A stretch of 36,943 bases of DNA, taken from contig JAPLDA010000020.1 of assembly GCA_026391945.1 (NCBI GenBank), forward strand, positions 1 to 36,943. Direction: 5' to 3'. The DNA is from Bacteroidota bacterium (GTDB lineage: Bacteria > Bacteroidota > Bacteroidia > AKYH767-A > 2013-40CM-41-45). Made by a program: the position numbers and the translations under genes. How positions within the stretch are numbered: the stretch's first letter is position 1; every line of letters starts with the position of its first letter. The notes below the pieces were generated by a model, which worked only from the letters and a program-made list of their open reading frames with translations, had not been told where the DNA came from and searched no databases. Positions 1 through 8,750 of this stretch are shown here, one piece after another.

Positions 1-576
1 TCACTGAAGGTGCCGCTGCCTGTTGTCGTCCAGTGTATGATGCCAACATTTGCCGTTCCGGAAACAGGAAATGAATTTCCCTGGCATACCGATGCTGAAT
101 CAGGAGCGACGGATGCTGACGGAGTTGGATTAACAACGACCGTTGCTGAATCGGTTACACTGCAACTGTAATTGTTGGTGACGGTAACAATGTAGGTCGT
201 TGTTGTTGACGGGTTGACAATAATTGTCGGTGTCACTTCTCCGTTCGGGCTCCACAAATAATTTCCGATGCCTGTTGCAGTTAACGTATCCACATCACCA
301 GAACAAAGTGAATCGTGTGCAACTGTGATAGTCACAACTGGATTTGGAGAAACGTACAACACCAGTGTGGCAGTATCATTCGGGCATACTGAATTGGAAA
401 CAACCATCATCAGCGTTACATAACCGGTGTCCGATATTCCAGGATTGTAAACCGGTGATGCAATCGTTGTATCACTGAAAGTTCCGCTGCCTGTTGTCGT
501 CCAGTGTATGATGCCAACATTTGCCGTTCCGGAAACAGGAAATGAATTTCCCTGGCATACCGATGCTGAATCAGGA
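1..576 (-). repeat. Near-identical 471-bp-offset repeat inside the giant protein gene
   Basis: Bases 1-105 and 472-576 match with only two mismatches (positions 9 and 12), and bases 13-105 match exactly. The 471-bp offset equals 157 codons, so the repeat is in frame. Both copies encode the segment with CQGNSFPVSGTANVGIIHW. The left copy is cut by the window edge, so the real repeat may be longer. Confidence 0.9.
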
Positions 577-3500
577 ACTACACTTGCAATGGGCTGAACA
601 TTCAACGTAACATTCAATATAGAAGTAGCTCCTGAGCAGCCATACTGGTTTGTTTCAAGAACACTGATGATACCACTGCCTGCCGCTCCCCAATTCACAA
701 AGATGCTGTCGCTGCCTTGTCCTGAGGCAATGGTTCCCCCGGAAATATTCCAGGCATAAACAGAGCCCGGAGTTCCCGGAACAAAGTACAGTTGAACACT
801 GTCGCCTTCGCAAAGATTTACATTGCCCTGGATGATGAGCGGAAACGGAATGGGATTGATGACAATATTTTTCGTTTGAGTTGTCCCGGAACATCCTACG
901 GCATTGGTTTCGGTAACAGATACGGATCCGCTTCCCGGCGCTCCCCAGTTTACGCTGATGAATGTTGCATTCGGATTTCCGTTGATGATTCCTCCTGTAA
1001 CAGTCCAGGCATAAGAAGATCCTGCATTCGGGAAAACGAAATAAGAGATCAGGCTGTTTTCGCAAACCGTATCCGGCCCGTTGATGGCCGGTGTAACGGG
1101 AACAGGGTTGATGTTAACGCTGACGGATTGCAATATCCCGTAGCATCCTGCAGAAGAAGTATCGAATACGGAAACCGTTCCCGTTCCGGAACTTCCCCAA
1201 TCCACCTGAATGGAATTGGTTCCTTGTCCGGATGAAATAATTCCGCCGGAAACATTCCAGGTATAATTTCCAACAACAGGAGTAACAGAATAAATGCTTC
1301 CTGTATCATTCGCACAAACCGTAGTCGCACCAGTGATCACTGATGTTACCGGTACTGCGTTCACGGTAACATGAATGGTATCAATGGCCGAACAACTTCC
1401 CACGGCTCCCGCAACCACAAACTGGTAAGGCGATCCGGATGAAGTAAGATTGCTTAGCGTGATGGAGGAAGTCGTCTGACCTGTACTCCACAGGTATGTG
1501 TTTGCTCCGCTTGCAGTGAGGGTTACCGGGTTTCCTTCGCAGATGGATGTGTCGTTGCTTACCGTCAATGCAACTCCCGCAACAACAGACACCGTTTGCG
1601 AAAGAACATTCACACAACCTGTTACGCCATCGGTTACCGTTACAACAAAATGATAAGACCCGACACCACAACTCGTAAAATTAAATACCTGTGATGAACT
1701 GCTGGCCGTATTCGGAGTTACACAGGAAGGAATGGAATCCCAGCTGTAAACAGAACCGGCTCCTGCACCGCTGATGCTTAACGTGGACAGCGCTGACGGA
1801 TCTGCCGTACAAAGAAAAGCAGGAGTAGCCGTGAAGACGGGAACAGGATAAATGAAAACAGTATCACTTACTGTTGAGTCACAGCCCGACACATCGGAAA
1901 CCGTGAAATAAAATATGGTGGAAGACGAAACCGTTGCATCGGTAACTTGTGCAGTTGTATCGGAAATGATCACAGAAGGATTATTGGATGACCAATGGTA
2001 GGTTATTCCTCCTCCGGAAGCGCTGCCGGTTCCATCAAGTGTGATCAAAGTAGGAACTCCGGGACAAATCACATTCGGAAAAACGTTCATCACAACTCCC
2101 GGTGGCGGAAGTTCATTCACCGAAACAGAACTGCCGGAGGAACAACCGGAAGCCGGATCGGTGACGGTGAGTGTAAATGTTTCGGAAGTACAGACATCGG
2201 CTGTCGTATTCAGGTTGTTCGGATTCGTGATGGGAGATCCGTTTAAATCTGTCCAGAGGTACGTCATTCCCGGTGTGCTTCCTGTTCCGTTCAAAACAAC
2301 GGTCGTGCATCCGCAGAAATCAGGAATGCCGGCAGTAACAGCAGCCGGGTTTGGAAATACAAATAACGTATCGGAAATAACCTGCAAACAATTTCCTGCC
2401 ATACCATAAATGGTAAACACGGTGGTGACCAATGGAGAAACTGTTTGCGATGCCTGCGTGGAATCAGTAAACAGGTACGGCGGATTGGCAGTCCAGGCAA
2501 ATACAATGGCGCCACCGGCAGTGAGTGTTGCGGATTGCCCGGAACAAATCTGTGTTGGTCCGGTTACACTCATGTTTAATCCGTTGGTAACCGAAAAAGA
2601 AGTGGTAATGGTATCCACACAACCGGTTACTCCATCGGTAACAACTGAAGTAAAAGTATACGTGCCGGATGAAGAAGGAAACGAAACATACATATCGGAT
2701 GAGTCTGCATTCGCGCCGGTGATCAGAGAATAATCGGGGGATAATATCCATGAATATGTTGAGCCCGCACCCGCGCCAACGACTGAAAATGTATCAACCA
2801 AGATTGGATTCGAGGTACACAAAACGGGTATTGCCGGAATGATAGCCGGCGGCGGATTCACAAACACGTTCACACAATAGGCATCGGAAGTACATCCTGT
2901 TGAATCGGTGATGGTGACACAATACGGAGTGCTTACATTCACAACAGCCGTCGGACTTTGAAGCGTACTGTCATTGAGGCCGGCGGCAGGAATCCAGGTA
3001 AATATAAACGGAGGATTTCCTAACAACGGTGTTGCCGTTAAAGTAACCGGTTGGTAGGCACATGTGTATTGATCAACACCAGGATCAACCGTTGGCTTTG
3101 GGCTGACGTAGATATTGATGATCGTGTCGGCCGTGCATCCGTTTGCATCCACAATATCGAGCGAGAAGGTATAAGGTCCACCGAACGGCAAATCAGCAAT
3201 GGTGGTCGTTGCGCAATTGGAACATCCGATGGTACCGGGTCCCACCCAGTTGTAACTCTGAATGGGCTGAGCGCCGGTGATGATGGTTGCCGTTAATGTT
3301 GCCGTGCTTCCTTCACAGATCACCTGGTCGGGTCCTGCCGTTACAACGGGTTGAGGATTCAGGTTGATGGTGGTGTAGGCCGTGTCAGGTCCGCAGGTTC
3401 CGTCGGTGATGAGTTGAATGGTGAATGAAGTTCCGGGGCCAACGAAAGAGTGAGTCACAAATTGTCCGCTGGCTGTATTGTCAATCCCGGAATTCGGATC

Positions 3501-4355
3501 TCCGAAATCCCAGAGCCAGACGGCGGCATTCGGATCTACATTCGGCGGGTTCGGAAGAATCACAGCATCGCCGCTGAAATCAATTGGTGCATTCATGCAA
3601 GAGGTAGCGCCGGAATAGCTGATGGATGGAAACAAATCCTGGACAACCACATCCTGGCTGATGGATTTGCAGCCACATTCCGAATTGCACACACGAAGAT
3701 CGATGGTGTGTGTGCCGAGTGTGTTCAGCAGGATGGTCGTATCATTTCCCGATGCAGCCATGTAGGATCCGCCGTCCACTCTCCATTGGTACGTGATGTT
3801 CGTTCCCCCATGCAGCGCCGTCGTATTTTGAAGTGTAACAGAAAGCGGCAGGCAGCCATTGGAAGGATTGGTATTGAAGTTTGCATCGGGCTTGGCAATG
3901 ATGGCATCATCAGAAGTCGTCGCAACAATGTTGAAAGCTTCCTGGTTTCCATTGGTTCCATCAATCATGATGTAATACGTTGTTCCCGCAGTCGTGTTGA
4001 ACGTGACACTCATGCTTCCGCCCGGACCATTTCCGCTCGCACACGATCCCGTTGTGGTGAGCGATCCGCAGATACCTGAATAAACTTCCATTTCAAGTCC
4101 CGGGTTGTTGTCGATATGAGAGACGGTGATGGTTGCCGTACCGTTATTAATGGCCAGTACCGAAAACCAGACGTTGTTATGGATGGTATTGTCGCCGCAT
4201 GATAACGCCGGATCGGTGGGAGACGGTGTGGCGCCGGCGGTGGTTGCAGCAGATGTATTGTTGGCGCACAGTGCAGTCGCATTGGAACAGTTGTCCTGTG
4301 CCGTTGCAGAAAAAGAAATGATAAAACAAAACAGGAATGAAATAAAATTTTTCAT
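1..4355 (-). CDS. Giant secreted PKD/Ig-like repeat protein (N-terminal part; runs off left edge)
   Basis: The frame starting at ATG 4355 has no stop to base 1, giving at least 1451 codons; I checked every codon for stops. Residues 1-20 are a signal peptide (MKNFISFLFCFIISFSATAQ). Residues 23-150 form a cysteine-containing beta domain like the pre-peptidase/PPC-like domains at the head of many Bacteroidota surface proteins. Next come PKD domains (WLWDFGDPNSG), then a long array of Ig/PKD-like units with NPxP linkers and cysteine pairs. Three consecutive units share a WNVSGGxI...VxWGxxGxGxxSV pattern at 84-85-residue spacing. The missing C-terminus probably carries a T9SS sorting or gliding-adhesin domain, as in SprB-like or gliding-motility-associated proteins. 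It is divergent from the T9SS protein at 4512. Role as a surface adhesin is inferred; the exact family is open. Confidence 0.9.
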   Translation of the reverse strand, partial: MKNFISFLFCFIISFSATAQDNCSNATALCANNTSAATTAGATPSPTDPALSCGDNTIHNNVWFSVLAINNGTATITVSHIDNNPGLEMEVYSGICGSLTTTGSCASGNGPGGSMSVTFNTTAGTTYYIMIDGTNGNQEAFNIVATTSDDAIIAKPDANFNTNPSNGCLPLSVTLQNTTALHGGTNITYQWRVDGGSYMAASGNDTTILLNTLGTHTIDLRVCNSECGCKSISQDVVVQDLFPSISYSGATSCMNAPIDFSGDAVILPNPPNVDPNAAVWLWDFGDPNSGIDNTASGQFVTHSFVGPGTSFTIQLITDGTCGPDTAYTTINLNPQPVVTAGPDQVICEGSTATLTATIITGAQPIQSYNWVGPGTIGCSNCATTTIADLPFGGPYTFSLDIVDANGCTADTIINIYVSPKPTVDPGVDQYTCAYQPVTLTATPLLGNPPFIFTWIPAAGLNDSTLQSPTAVVNVSTPYCVTITDSTGCTSDAYCVNVFVNPPPAIIPAIPVLCTSNPILVDTFSVVGAGAGSTYSWILSPDYSLITGANADSSDMYVSFPSSSGTYTFTSVVTDGVTGCVDTITTSFSVTNGLNMSVTGPTQICSGQSATLTAGGAIVFAWTANPPYLFTDSTQASQTVSPLVTTVFTIYGMAGNCLQVISDTLFVFPNPAAVTAGIPDFCGCTTVVLNGTGSTPGMTYLWTDLNGSPITNPNNLNTTADVCTSETFTLTVTDPASGCSSGSSVSVNELPPPGVVMNVFPNVICPGVPTLITLDGTGSASGGGITYHWSSNNPSVIISDTTAQVTDATVSSSTIFYFTVSDVSGCDSTVSDTVFIYPVPVFTATPAFLCTADPSALSTLSISGAGAGSVYSWDSIPSCVTPNTASSSSQVFNFTSCGVGSYHFVVTVTDGVTGCVNVLSQTVSVVAGVALTVSNDTSICEGNPVTLTASGANTYLWSTGQTTSSITLSNLTSSGSPYQFVVAGAVGSCSAIDTIHVTVNAVPVTSVITGATTVCANDTGSIYSVTPVVGNYTWNVSGGIISSGQGTNSIQVDWGSSGTGTVSVFDTSSAGCYGILQSVSVNINPVPVTPAINGPDTVCENSLISYFVFPNAGSSYAWTVTGGIINGNPNATFISVNWGAPGSGSVSVTETNAVGCSGTTQTKNIVINPIPFPLIIQGNVNLCEGDSVQLYFVPGTPGSVYAWNISGGTIASGQGSDSIFVNWGAAGSGIISVLETNQYGCSGATSILNVTLNVQPIASVVPDSASVCQGNSFPVSGTANVGIIHWTTTGSGTFSDTTIASPVYNPGISDTGYVTLMMVVSNSVCPNDTATLVLYVSPNPVVTITVAHDSLCSGDVDTLTATGIGNYLWSPNGEVTPTIIVNPSTTTTYIVTVTNNYSCSVTDSATVVVNPTPSASVAPDSASVCQGNSFPVSGTANVGIIHWTTTGSGTFS

Positions 4356-4511
4356 TTGTGTAAGCAGAAAGAATCATCTAAAATAATTTATTGCTTACAG
4401 TGAACACGTTTTTGAATTTCATAATTATGAACATGGAAATTTTAGGAATTGTTAGTAAAGAATTTTTTAATTAGTGAATAAATCTTTTACCTTTCACAAA
4501 AAATAAATACG
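4356..4511. promoter_or_regulatory. AT-rich divergent intergenic region between the surface-protein genes
   Basis: This 156-bp region separates the divergent starts at 4355 and 4512 and must hold both promoters. Plus-strand TACCTTTC at 4488-4495 matches 7 of 8 bases of the Bacteroidota -7 box TAnnTTTG, about 16 bases before the 4512 start. I see no TTG at the usual spacing and no palindrome that I would call an operator. Exact promoters are uncertain. Confidence 0.35.
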
Positions 4512-5021
4512 ATGAAAAAAATCCTTTACACCATTCTGTTCTTCTGTGCATGTTACCATGCACGTTCGCAGACACTGTCTCCCAGTGTCCTCGCATCTTC
4601 CGGGGGATATTATACAGCTTCCGGATACTCGCTGTCATCCACAGTTGCCGAGATGACGATGGTTACCACCGTTTCATCCGGAAGTTTCATTTTGACGCAG
4701 GGTTTCCAGCAGCCGGAAGATTTCGGCGTACGGGTTGCTGAACTGCCGCAGGAAAGCGGAGTCACCCTTTTTCCAAACCCGAATCATGGCTCGCTTGCCT
4801 TGTTGATGAACCTTCAAAAAGACGCCGATGTTTTGGTGAAAGTGTTTGACGCCATCGGGCGGGAAGTTTACTTTGATAAATTCAAACACGTCACGGGAAT
4901 TAACCAGTATTCATTAGACCTGTCTTCCCTGACAGATGGAATGTATTGGATCGAAGTCCTTGCTGAAAAGCAATCACAGGAGTTGATCCATACCACACAA
5001 AAAATCAACATCATTCATTAA
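4512..5021 (+). CDS. Small T9SS type A sorting domain-containing protein
   Basis: 169 residues. A signal peptide ends near SQT at residues 19-21. A short domain rich in small residues follows, with SGGYYTASGYSLSSTVAEM. The C-terminal 85 residues form the T9SS type A sorting domain: LFPNPNHG at about 86-93, VKVFDAIGREVY in the middle and LTDGMYWIEV near the end. This domain directs export across the outer membrane by the PorSS/T9SS machinery and is removed or anchored at the surface. The passenger is small and has no recognisable catalytic motif. The next gene begins 18 bases downstream on the same strand, so the two are probably cotranscribed. Function beyond secretion is unknown. Confidence 0.85.
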   Translation: MKKILYTILFFCACYHARSQTLSPSVLASSGGYYTASGYSLSSTVAEMTMVTTVSSGSFILTQGFQQPEDFGVRVAELPQESGVTLFPNPNHGSLALLMNLQKDADVLVKVFDAIGREVYFDKFKHVTGINQYSLDLSSLTDGMYWIEVLAEKQSQELIHTTQKINIIH

Positions 5022-5039
5022 TTTTAAAACACGATAACC

Positions 5040-7061
5040 ATGAAAAAAATAACACACGTATTATCTGCATTAACAGTCATCTTGTTTCTCAGCAATTTCA
5101 ACCAGGTTGCCAATGCACAGGGCGGACCGCCGAACAAACTCAATTACCAGGCAGTAGCAAGAAATGCCGGTGGAAACGTTTTGGTCAACCAGGCCATCAG
5201 CGTTCGTTTTACATTTCATAGTGCTTCCCCGGGCGGAAGTGTTGAATACCAGGAAACACAACCACTTTCCACCAACCAATTTGGTTTGTTCACGGCTATG
5301 ATCGGAACAGGAACTGTCACACTTGGTTCCTGGAGTGGTATTACCTGGGGCGCTGCCGATCAGTATCTGCAGGTAGAGTATGATCCTGCCGGTGGTAGTT
5401 CGTATCTCAACATGGGAACTTCCCAGTTGGTGAGTGTTCCTTATGCCATGCAATCCGGAACATCACAGGACAATCACTGGGTAGCAAATGGAAATAACAT
5501 TTCAAATACGAATACGGGTTATGTAGGTATTGGTACCGCTGCACCAGCCGGATATTTGGGAATCGAAAATCCAAATACCGATTATTCCATGTATGTTCAT
5601 AAGACCAACGTTGTCGAAAATGCCATGTTCATAAAAGACGCTCCGAGCAGTTCCACAGCAAACATTTATGCAACATACAATGGGAACTGGTATACCATAG
5701 AAAGTTACAATACGGGAGCTTCGGGTGCCGGATATTTTGGAGCAACCGGAAGCGGAGACGGACTTGCTGCTTCTGCAAATACAGGCCGGGGAGGATATTT
5801 TACTTCCACTTCAGGTGCGGCATTGGTTACCGGTACCGGAAATGTTGGTATAAATAATATTTCCCCAACGCATCAATTAGATGTTGCCAGCAATACCACT
5901 GCCAGCGGCACGGGAATCATCTATTCAAATTGTACAAACGCAGCAGCTTCATACAGCGATGTAATTGCCGTTCAGGGAAAATCAAGAGCCGATGACTGGT
6001 ATGGTTACGGAGGTTTCTTCGAAGGCGGATATGTAGGTGCACAAGGCATTGTAAACCCAACCGGAGGTTCAGGGTACATTGGAGTTGACGGGTATGTTTC
6101 CGGTGGTACAGGAACGAACTATGGAGTGTACGGATATGGTGGCGGAGGTGCTCATGACTATGGCGTTTATGGATACAGCGACCAGATCGGAACTTTTGGA
6201 ACAGCATACGGAACAGGTGCTGCCCTCACCACTCCTTATGGTACGGGTTATAATGAATCTGCCGGTGTATTTGGTTCGGGTGACCATGCAACCGGTATTT
6301 CCTATGGTGTTGTTGGAGAAGCAAAATCTACCACTTCTTTATACAACATGGGAGTTATGGGATATTCCACTACCGGAACAAATGGTGGCTATGGTGTTTA
6401 TGGATATTCCGCTGATGCCGCCTATGCCATTGGAACCAATGGTTTGGCAAATGGAGCAGGCATCAACTATGGAGTTTATGGACAAGCGTATGGTGGAACT
6501 ACCAATTATGCAGGATATTTTGGCGGCCCCCTCTATGCAACTTCTGCAAGTGCCGGCATCAAAGCCTTTAAGATCGATCATCCTTCCGATCCTGAAAATA
6601 AATTCCTGTATCATTCGTCTGTTGAAAGTCCGGATATGATGAACGTGTACAACGGAAACATCACCACCGATGCCAATGGAAATGCGACTATCCAGTTGCC
6701 TTCTTATTTCGAAGTGCTGAATAAAGATTTTAAATATCAACTGACATGCATCGGCCAGTTTGCCCAGGCTATTGTGATGGATAAAGTTCATGCAAACCAG
6801 TTTACGATCAAAACTGACAAAGCAAATGTAGAAGTGAGCTGGCAGGTAACCGGTGTTCGTCACGATCCTGTTGCTGAAAAATACCGCATTGTTACCGAGG
6901 TTGAAAAAACCGGCGGTGAAAGAGGAAAATACCTTTGCCCTGAGGCGTATAATCAGCCCGTTGAAAAAGGAATCGCTCCGAATATTAATCTGAACAACGC
7001 TCCGTTCAACCGCGAGGTAAAGGCGCGCCAGCCGTTTGATAGCGGTAAAGCAAAAAAGTAA
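5040..7061 (+). CDS. Secreted fibre-like protein with GVYGYS repeats and a conserved C-terminal domain
   Basis: 673 residues with a signal peptide ending near NAQ (residues 25-27). It starts with a module common in Bacteroidota secreted proteins (PNKLNYQAVARN at about 32-43, then an IgG-like beta region to about 140). The middle, about residues 200-500, is rich in Gly, Tyr, Ala and Thr, with irregular repeats such as NYGVYGYGGGG, GGYGVYGYS and NYGVYGQAYGG, resembling tail-fibre or trimeric stalk sequences. The last 170 residues contain a block with IDHPSDPENKFLYHSSVESP, then LPSYFEVLNKDFKYQLTCIG and VSWQVTGVRHDP. I recall this block from the ends of fibre-like proteins in Bacteroidota and cyanobacteria. 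There is no T9SS type A domain. A strong terminator follows 18 bases downstream. Surface or extracellular fibre role is inferred. Confidence 0.75.
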   Translation: MKKITHVLSALTVILFLSNFNQVANAQGGPPNKLNYQAVARNAGGNVLVNQAISVRFTFHSASPGGSVEYQETQPLSTNQFGLFTAMIGTGTVTLGSWSGITWGAADQYLQVEYDPAGGSSYLNMGTSQLVSVPYAMQSGTSQDNHWVANGNNISNTNTGYVGIGTAAPAGYLGIENPNTDYSMYVHKTNVVENAMFIKDAPSSSTANIYATYNGNWYTIESYNTGASGAGYFGATGSGDGLAASANTGRGGYFTSTSGAALVTGTGNVGINNISPTHQLDVASNTTASGTGIIYSNCTNAAASYSDVIAVQGKSRADDWYGYGGFFEGGYVGAQGIVNPTGGSGYIGVDGYVSGGTGTNYGVYGYGGGGAHDYGVYGYSDQIGTFGTAYGTGAALTTPYGTGYNESAGVFGSGDHATGISYGVVGEAKSTTSLYNMGVMGYSTTGTNGGYGVYGYSADAAYAIGTNGLANGAGINYGVYGQAYGGTTNYAGYFGGPLYATSASAGIKAFKIDHPSDPENKFLYHSSVESPDMMNVYNGNITTDANGNATIQLPSYFEVLNKDFKYQLTCIGQFAQAIVMDKVHANQFTIKTDKANVEVSWQVTGVRHDPVAEKYRIVTEVEKTGGERGKYLCPEAYNQPVEKGIAPNINLNNAPFNREVKARQPFDSGKAKK

Positions 7062-7079
7062 TCATTGATGAATACCATG

Positions 7080-7111
7080 AAAAGCCGCGCTGAAATCAGC
7101 GCGGCTTTTTT
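7080..7111 (+). terminator. Rho-independent terminator after the fibre-like gene
   Basis: GCCGCGCTGA (7084-7093) pairs perfectly with TCAGCGCGGC (7096-7105), preceded by four A and followed by six T. It closes the 4512-7061 transcription unit. Confidence 0.92.
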
Positions 7112-7143
7112 ATTTGCATGAACTCTGTGCATCTTTGCATGAG

Positions 7144-8166
7144 ATGGGAAATACATTACGGGAGATGTTCAGACTGATGCCGAAGCTTTCTGTTTCCAGG
7201 ATTTGGAATGCAGTCAAGGTTTTCAGCAGTTACTATTATTCGAAAGCGTTTTCCATTCCCGCTCACCGGGGTTTGCCGGTTGCACTTTCCATTGAACCAA
7301 CGACATCCTGCAACCTCCGCTGCCCGGAATGTCCAAGCGGACTGAGATCTTTTTCACGGCCGACAGGAATGCTTGATGAAAATTTCTTCCGTGAAATCAT
7401 TGACCAGGTTTCTGATCACGTTCTTTACCTGACTTTTTATTTTCAGGGTGAGCCCTTTTTGAATCCTGCTTTTACAAACATGCTCGCCTATGCTTCATCA
7501 AAAAAAATTTTCACGGCAACATCTACCAACGCGCATTATTTGGATGATGCTACCGCCAGGAAGGTTGTTGAATCCGGTTTAGACAAACTCATCATTTCCA
7601 TCGACGGCACTTCGCAGGAAACCTATGAACAATACCGCATCGGAGGATCAATTGAAAAAGTCCTCGAAGGATCGAAGCGTGTGGTGGAATGGAAAAGAAA
7701 ATTGAAATCAAAAACACCTCACCTCATTTTTCAGTTTTTGGTTTTGAAACACAATGAACATGAAACGGGAAAAGTGAAACGGATCGCTGATGCAATCGGT
7801 GTGGATGACGTGGTTTTCAAAACCGCACAGGTATATGATTACGAAAACGGAAATCAGCTGGTCCCTTCCAATGAGAAATATTCCCGGTATAGGAAAAACA
7901 AAGATGGAACATGGAAGATTAAAAATAAACTACTGAATCATTGCTGGAAAATGTGGCATTCCTGTGTGATCACGTGGGACGGAAAAATTGTTCCTTGCTG
8001 TTTTGATAAAGATGCTGCACATGTGATGGGTGATTTAAAAGAAAAAAACCTTTCAGAAATCTGGAACCATGACTCGTATCGTCAGTTTCGTTCGGCCATT
8101 TTGCAAAACCGTTCTGAAATTGACATCTGTAAAAACTGCACGGAAGGAACAAAGGTGTTGGGATGA
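7144..8166 (+). CDS. Radical SAM / SPASM domain protein
   Basis: 340 residues from ATG 7144. An in-frame TTG at 7114 would extend it into bases directly abutting the terminator, so ATG is preferred; a CATCTTTG box (7130-7137) just upstream resembles a -7 element. The radical SAM cluster motif CNLRCPEC supplies C56, C60 and C63 in the CxxxCxxC pattern that ligates the [4Fe-4S] cluster cleaving S-adenosylmethionine. The C-terminal part has a SPASM-type cysteine set: CWKMWHSC, then VPCCFD, then CKNC near residues 329-332. SPASM proteins often modify peptides or act in cofactor or sugar maturation. No precursor peptide, transporter or glycosyltransferase is visible beside it, so the substrate is unknown. 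It stands alone between a terminator and tRNA-Thr. Confidence 0.85.
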   Translation: MGNTLREMFRLMPKLSVSRIWNAVKVFSSYYYSKAFSIPAHRGLPVALSIEPTTSCNLRCPECPSGLRSFSRPTGMLDENFFREIIDQVSDHVLYLTFYFQGEPFLNPAFTNMLAYASSKKIFTATSTNAHYLDDATARKVVESGLDKLIISIDGTSQETYEQYRIGGSIEKVLEGSKRVVEWKRKLKSKTPHLIFQFLVLKHNEHETGKVKRIADAIGVDDVVFKTAQVYDYENGNQLVPSNEKYSRYRKNKDGTWKIKNKLLNHCWKMWHSCVITWDGKIVPCCFDKDAAHVMGDLKEKNLSEIWNHDSYRQFRSAILQNRSEIDICKNCTEGTKVLG

Positions 8167-8188
8167 TGAACATTCCGAAGGTCAGCGG

Positions 8189-8224
8189 CGAATTAACAAT
8201 TCGTTGATTAGCAAATTAGCGAAT
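8189..8224. repeat. Intergenic word-repeat island downstream of the radical SAM gene
   Basis: Read on the minus strand, the segment consists of 8-base words ATTCGCTA, ATTTGCTA, ATCAACGA and then ATTGTTAATTCG. It belongs with the other word-repeat islands in this window. The surrounding 8167-8439 has no convincing gene. Bases 8274-8300 contain a second short repetition, TTTCCGGCTC then TTTCCGGGCTC. Confidence 0.5.
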
Positions 8225-8439
8225 GGCATCATCGAGCAAAAAATAATTGGCGATTCAGTTAATTGAGTTATTGTTTCCGGCTCTTGTTTCCGGGCTCCCG
8301 ACTTCACTCAATGGTCAAATCGTCCGTAGTCTCATCGTCAGCAAGTTCACAGATTGAAATTCTTAATTCCCGGATCTCCATTATTTTTACTCGAAAATTA
8401 TTAACCTTCTCTCCCAAAACATTTAACAAAATTAAAAAA

Positions 8440-8513
8440 AGCCTTCTGCGAGAATCGAACTCGCGACCTGTTGTTTACGAAACAACCGCTCTGGCCGGCT
8501 GAGCTAAGAAGGC
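8440..8513 (-). tRNA. tRNA-Thr (anticodon CGT)
   Basis: On the minus strand the acceptor arms GCCTTCT and AGAAGGC pair fully. The D arm is GCTC...GAGC. The anticodon stem GTTGT/ACAAC encloses loop TTCGTAA with anticodon CGT (reads ACG). The T arm is GCGAG-TTCGATT-CTCGC. Length is 74 nt including the discriminator; CCA is not encoded. Confidence 0.96.
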
Positions 8514-8516
8514 ATG

Positions 8517-8565
8517 AAAAAAAAATATATCCCTGGAAACCGCATCAGCAAAGGGTTCCAGGGAT
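8517..8565 (-). terminator. Rho-independent terminator, minus strand, just upstream of tRNA-Thr
   Basis: ATCCCTGGAA (8529-8538) pairs with TTCCAGGGAT (8556-8565) across a 17-base loop. On the minus strand the stem is followed by ATAT and a nine-T tract. It would stop transcripts from the frr side before tRNA-Thr. Confidence 0.75.
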
Positions 8566-8650
8566 GCAGGAACAAAAATATCATAATTCGATAAAGAAAA
8601 TGTAACCTTTGACATTTGATCAGCGTTTGAAAAAATGTTTCATGTTAAGT

Positions 8651-8670
8651 TTTAAGTTAAGTAACTTAAA
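8651..8670. repeat. Perfect 20-bp AT-rich palindrome
   Basis: TTTAAGTTA and TAACTTAAA flank a central AG. The left side is itself a 7-base word repeat (TTAAGTT twice from 8645). It lies between the two hairpins downstream of frr. It could be an operator or another word-repeat island; the sequence alone does not decide. Confidence 0.5.
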
Positions 8671-8680
8671 TTGTTGATCG

Positions 8681-8718
8681 AAAATCCCGGGCTTAATTGT
8701 CCGGGGTTTTTGTTTTTT
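8681..8718. terminator. Bidirectional-looking terminator downstream of frr
   Basis: AAAATCCCGG (8681-8690) pairs with CCGGGGTTTT (8701-8710) with one wobble pair, loop of 10. The plus side ends in a long T-rich tract (8707-8718). On the minus strand the stem is followed by only four T. It is the first hairpin after the frr stop codon on the minus strand. Confidence 0.7.
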
Positions 8719-8750
8719 AAGAACGTGAGGTTTTTCCGTCCCCCTGCTCT

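Noticed and set aside
655-4282. Many open frames of 65-210 codons on both strands across the giant gene
   Set aside because: All are out of frame with the single uninterrupted minus-strand frame from 4355; their translations are Arg/Ser/Cys-rich and not protein-like.
8263-8502. 79-codon plus-strand frame
   Set aside because: It runs through the antisense tRNA-Thr and is low-complexity.
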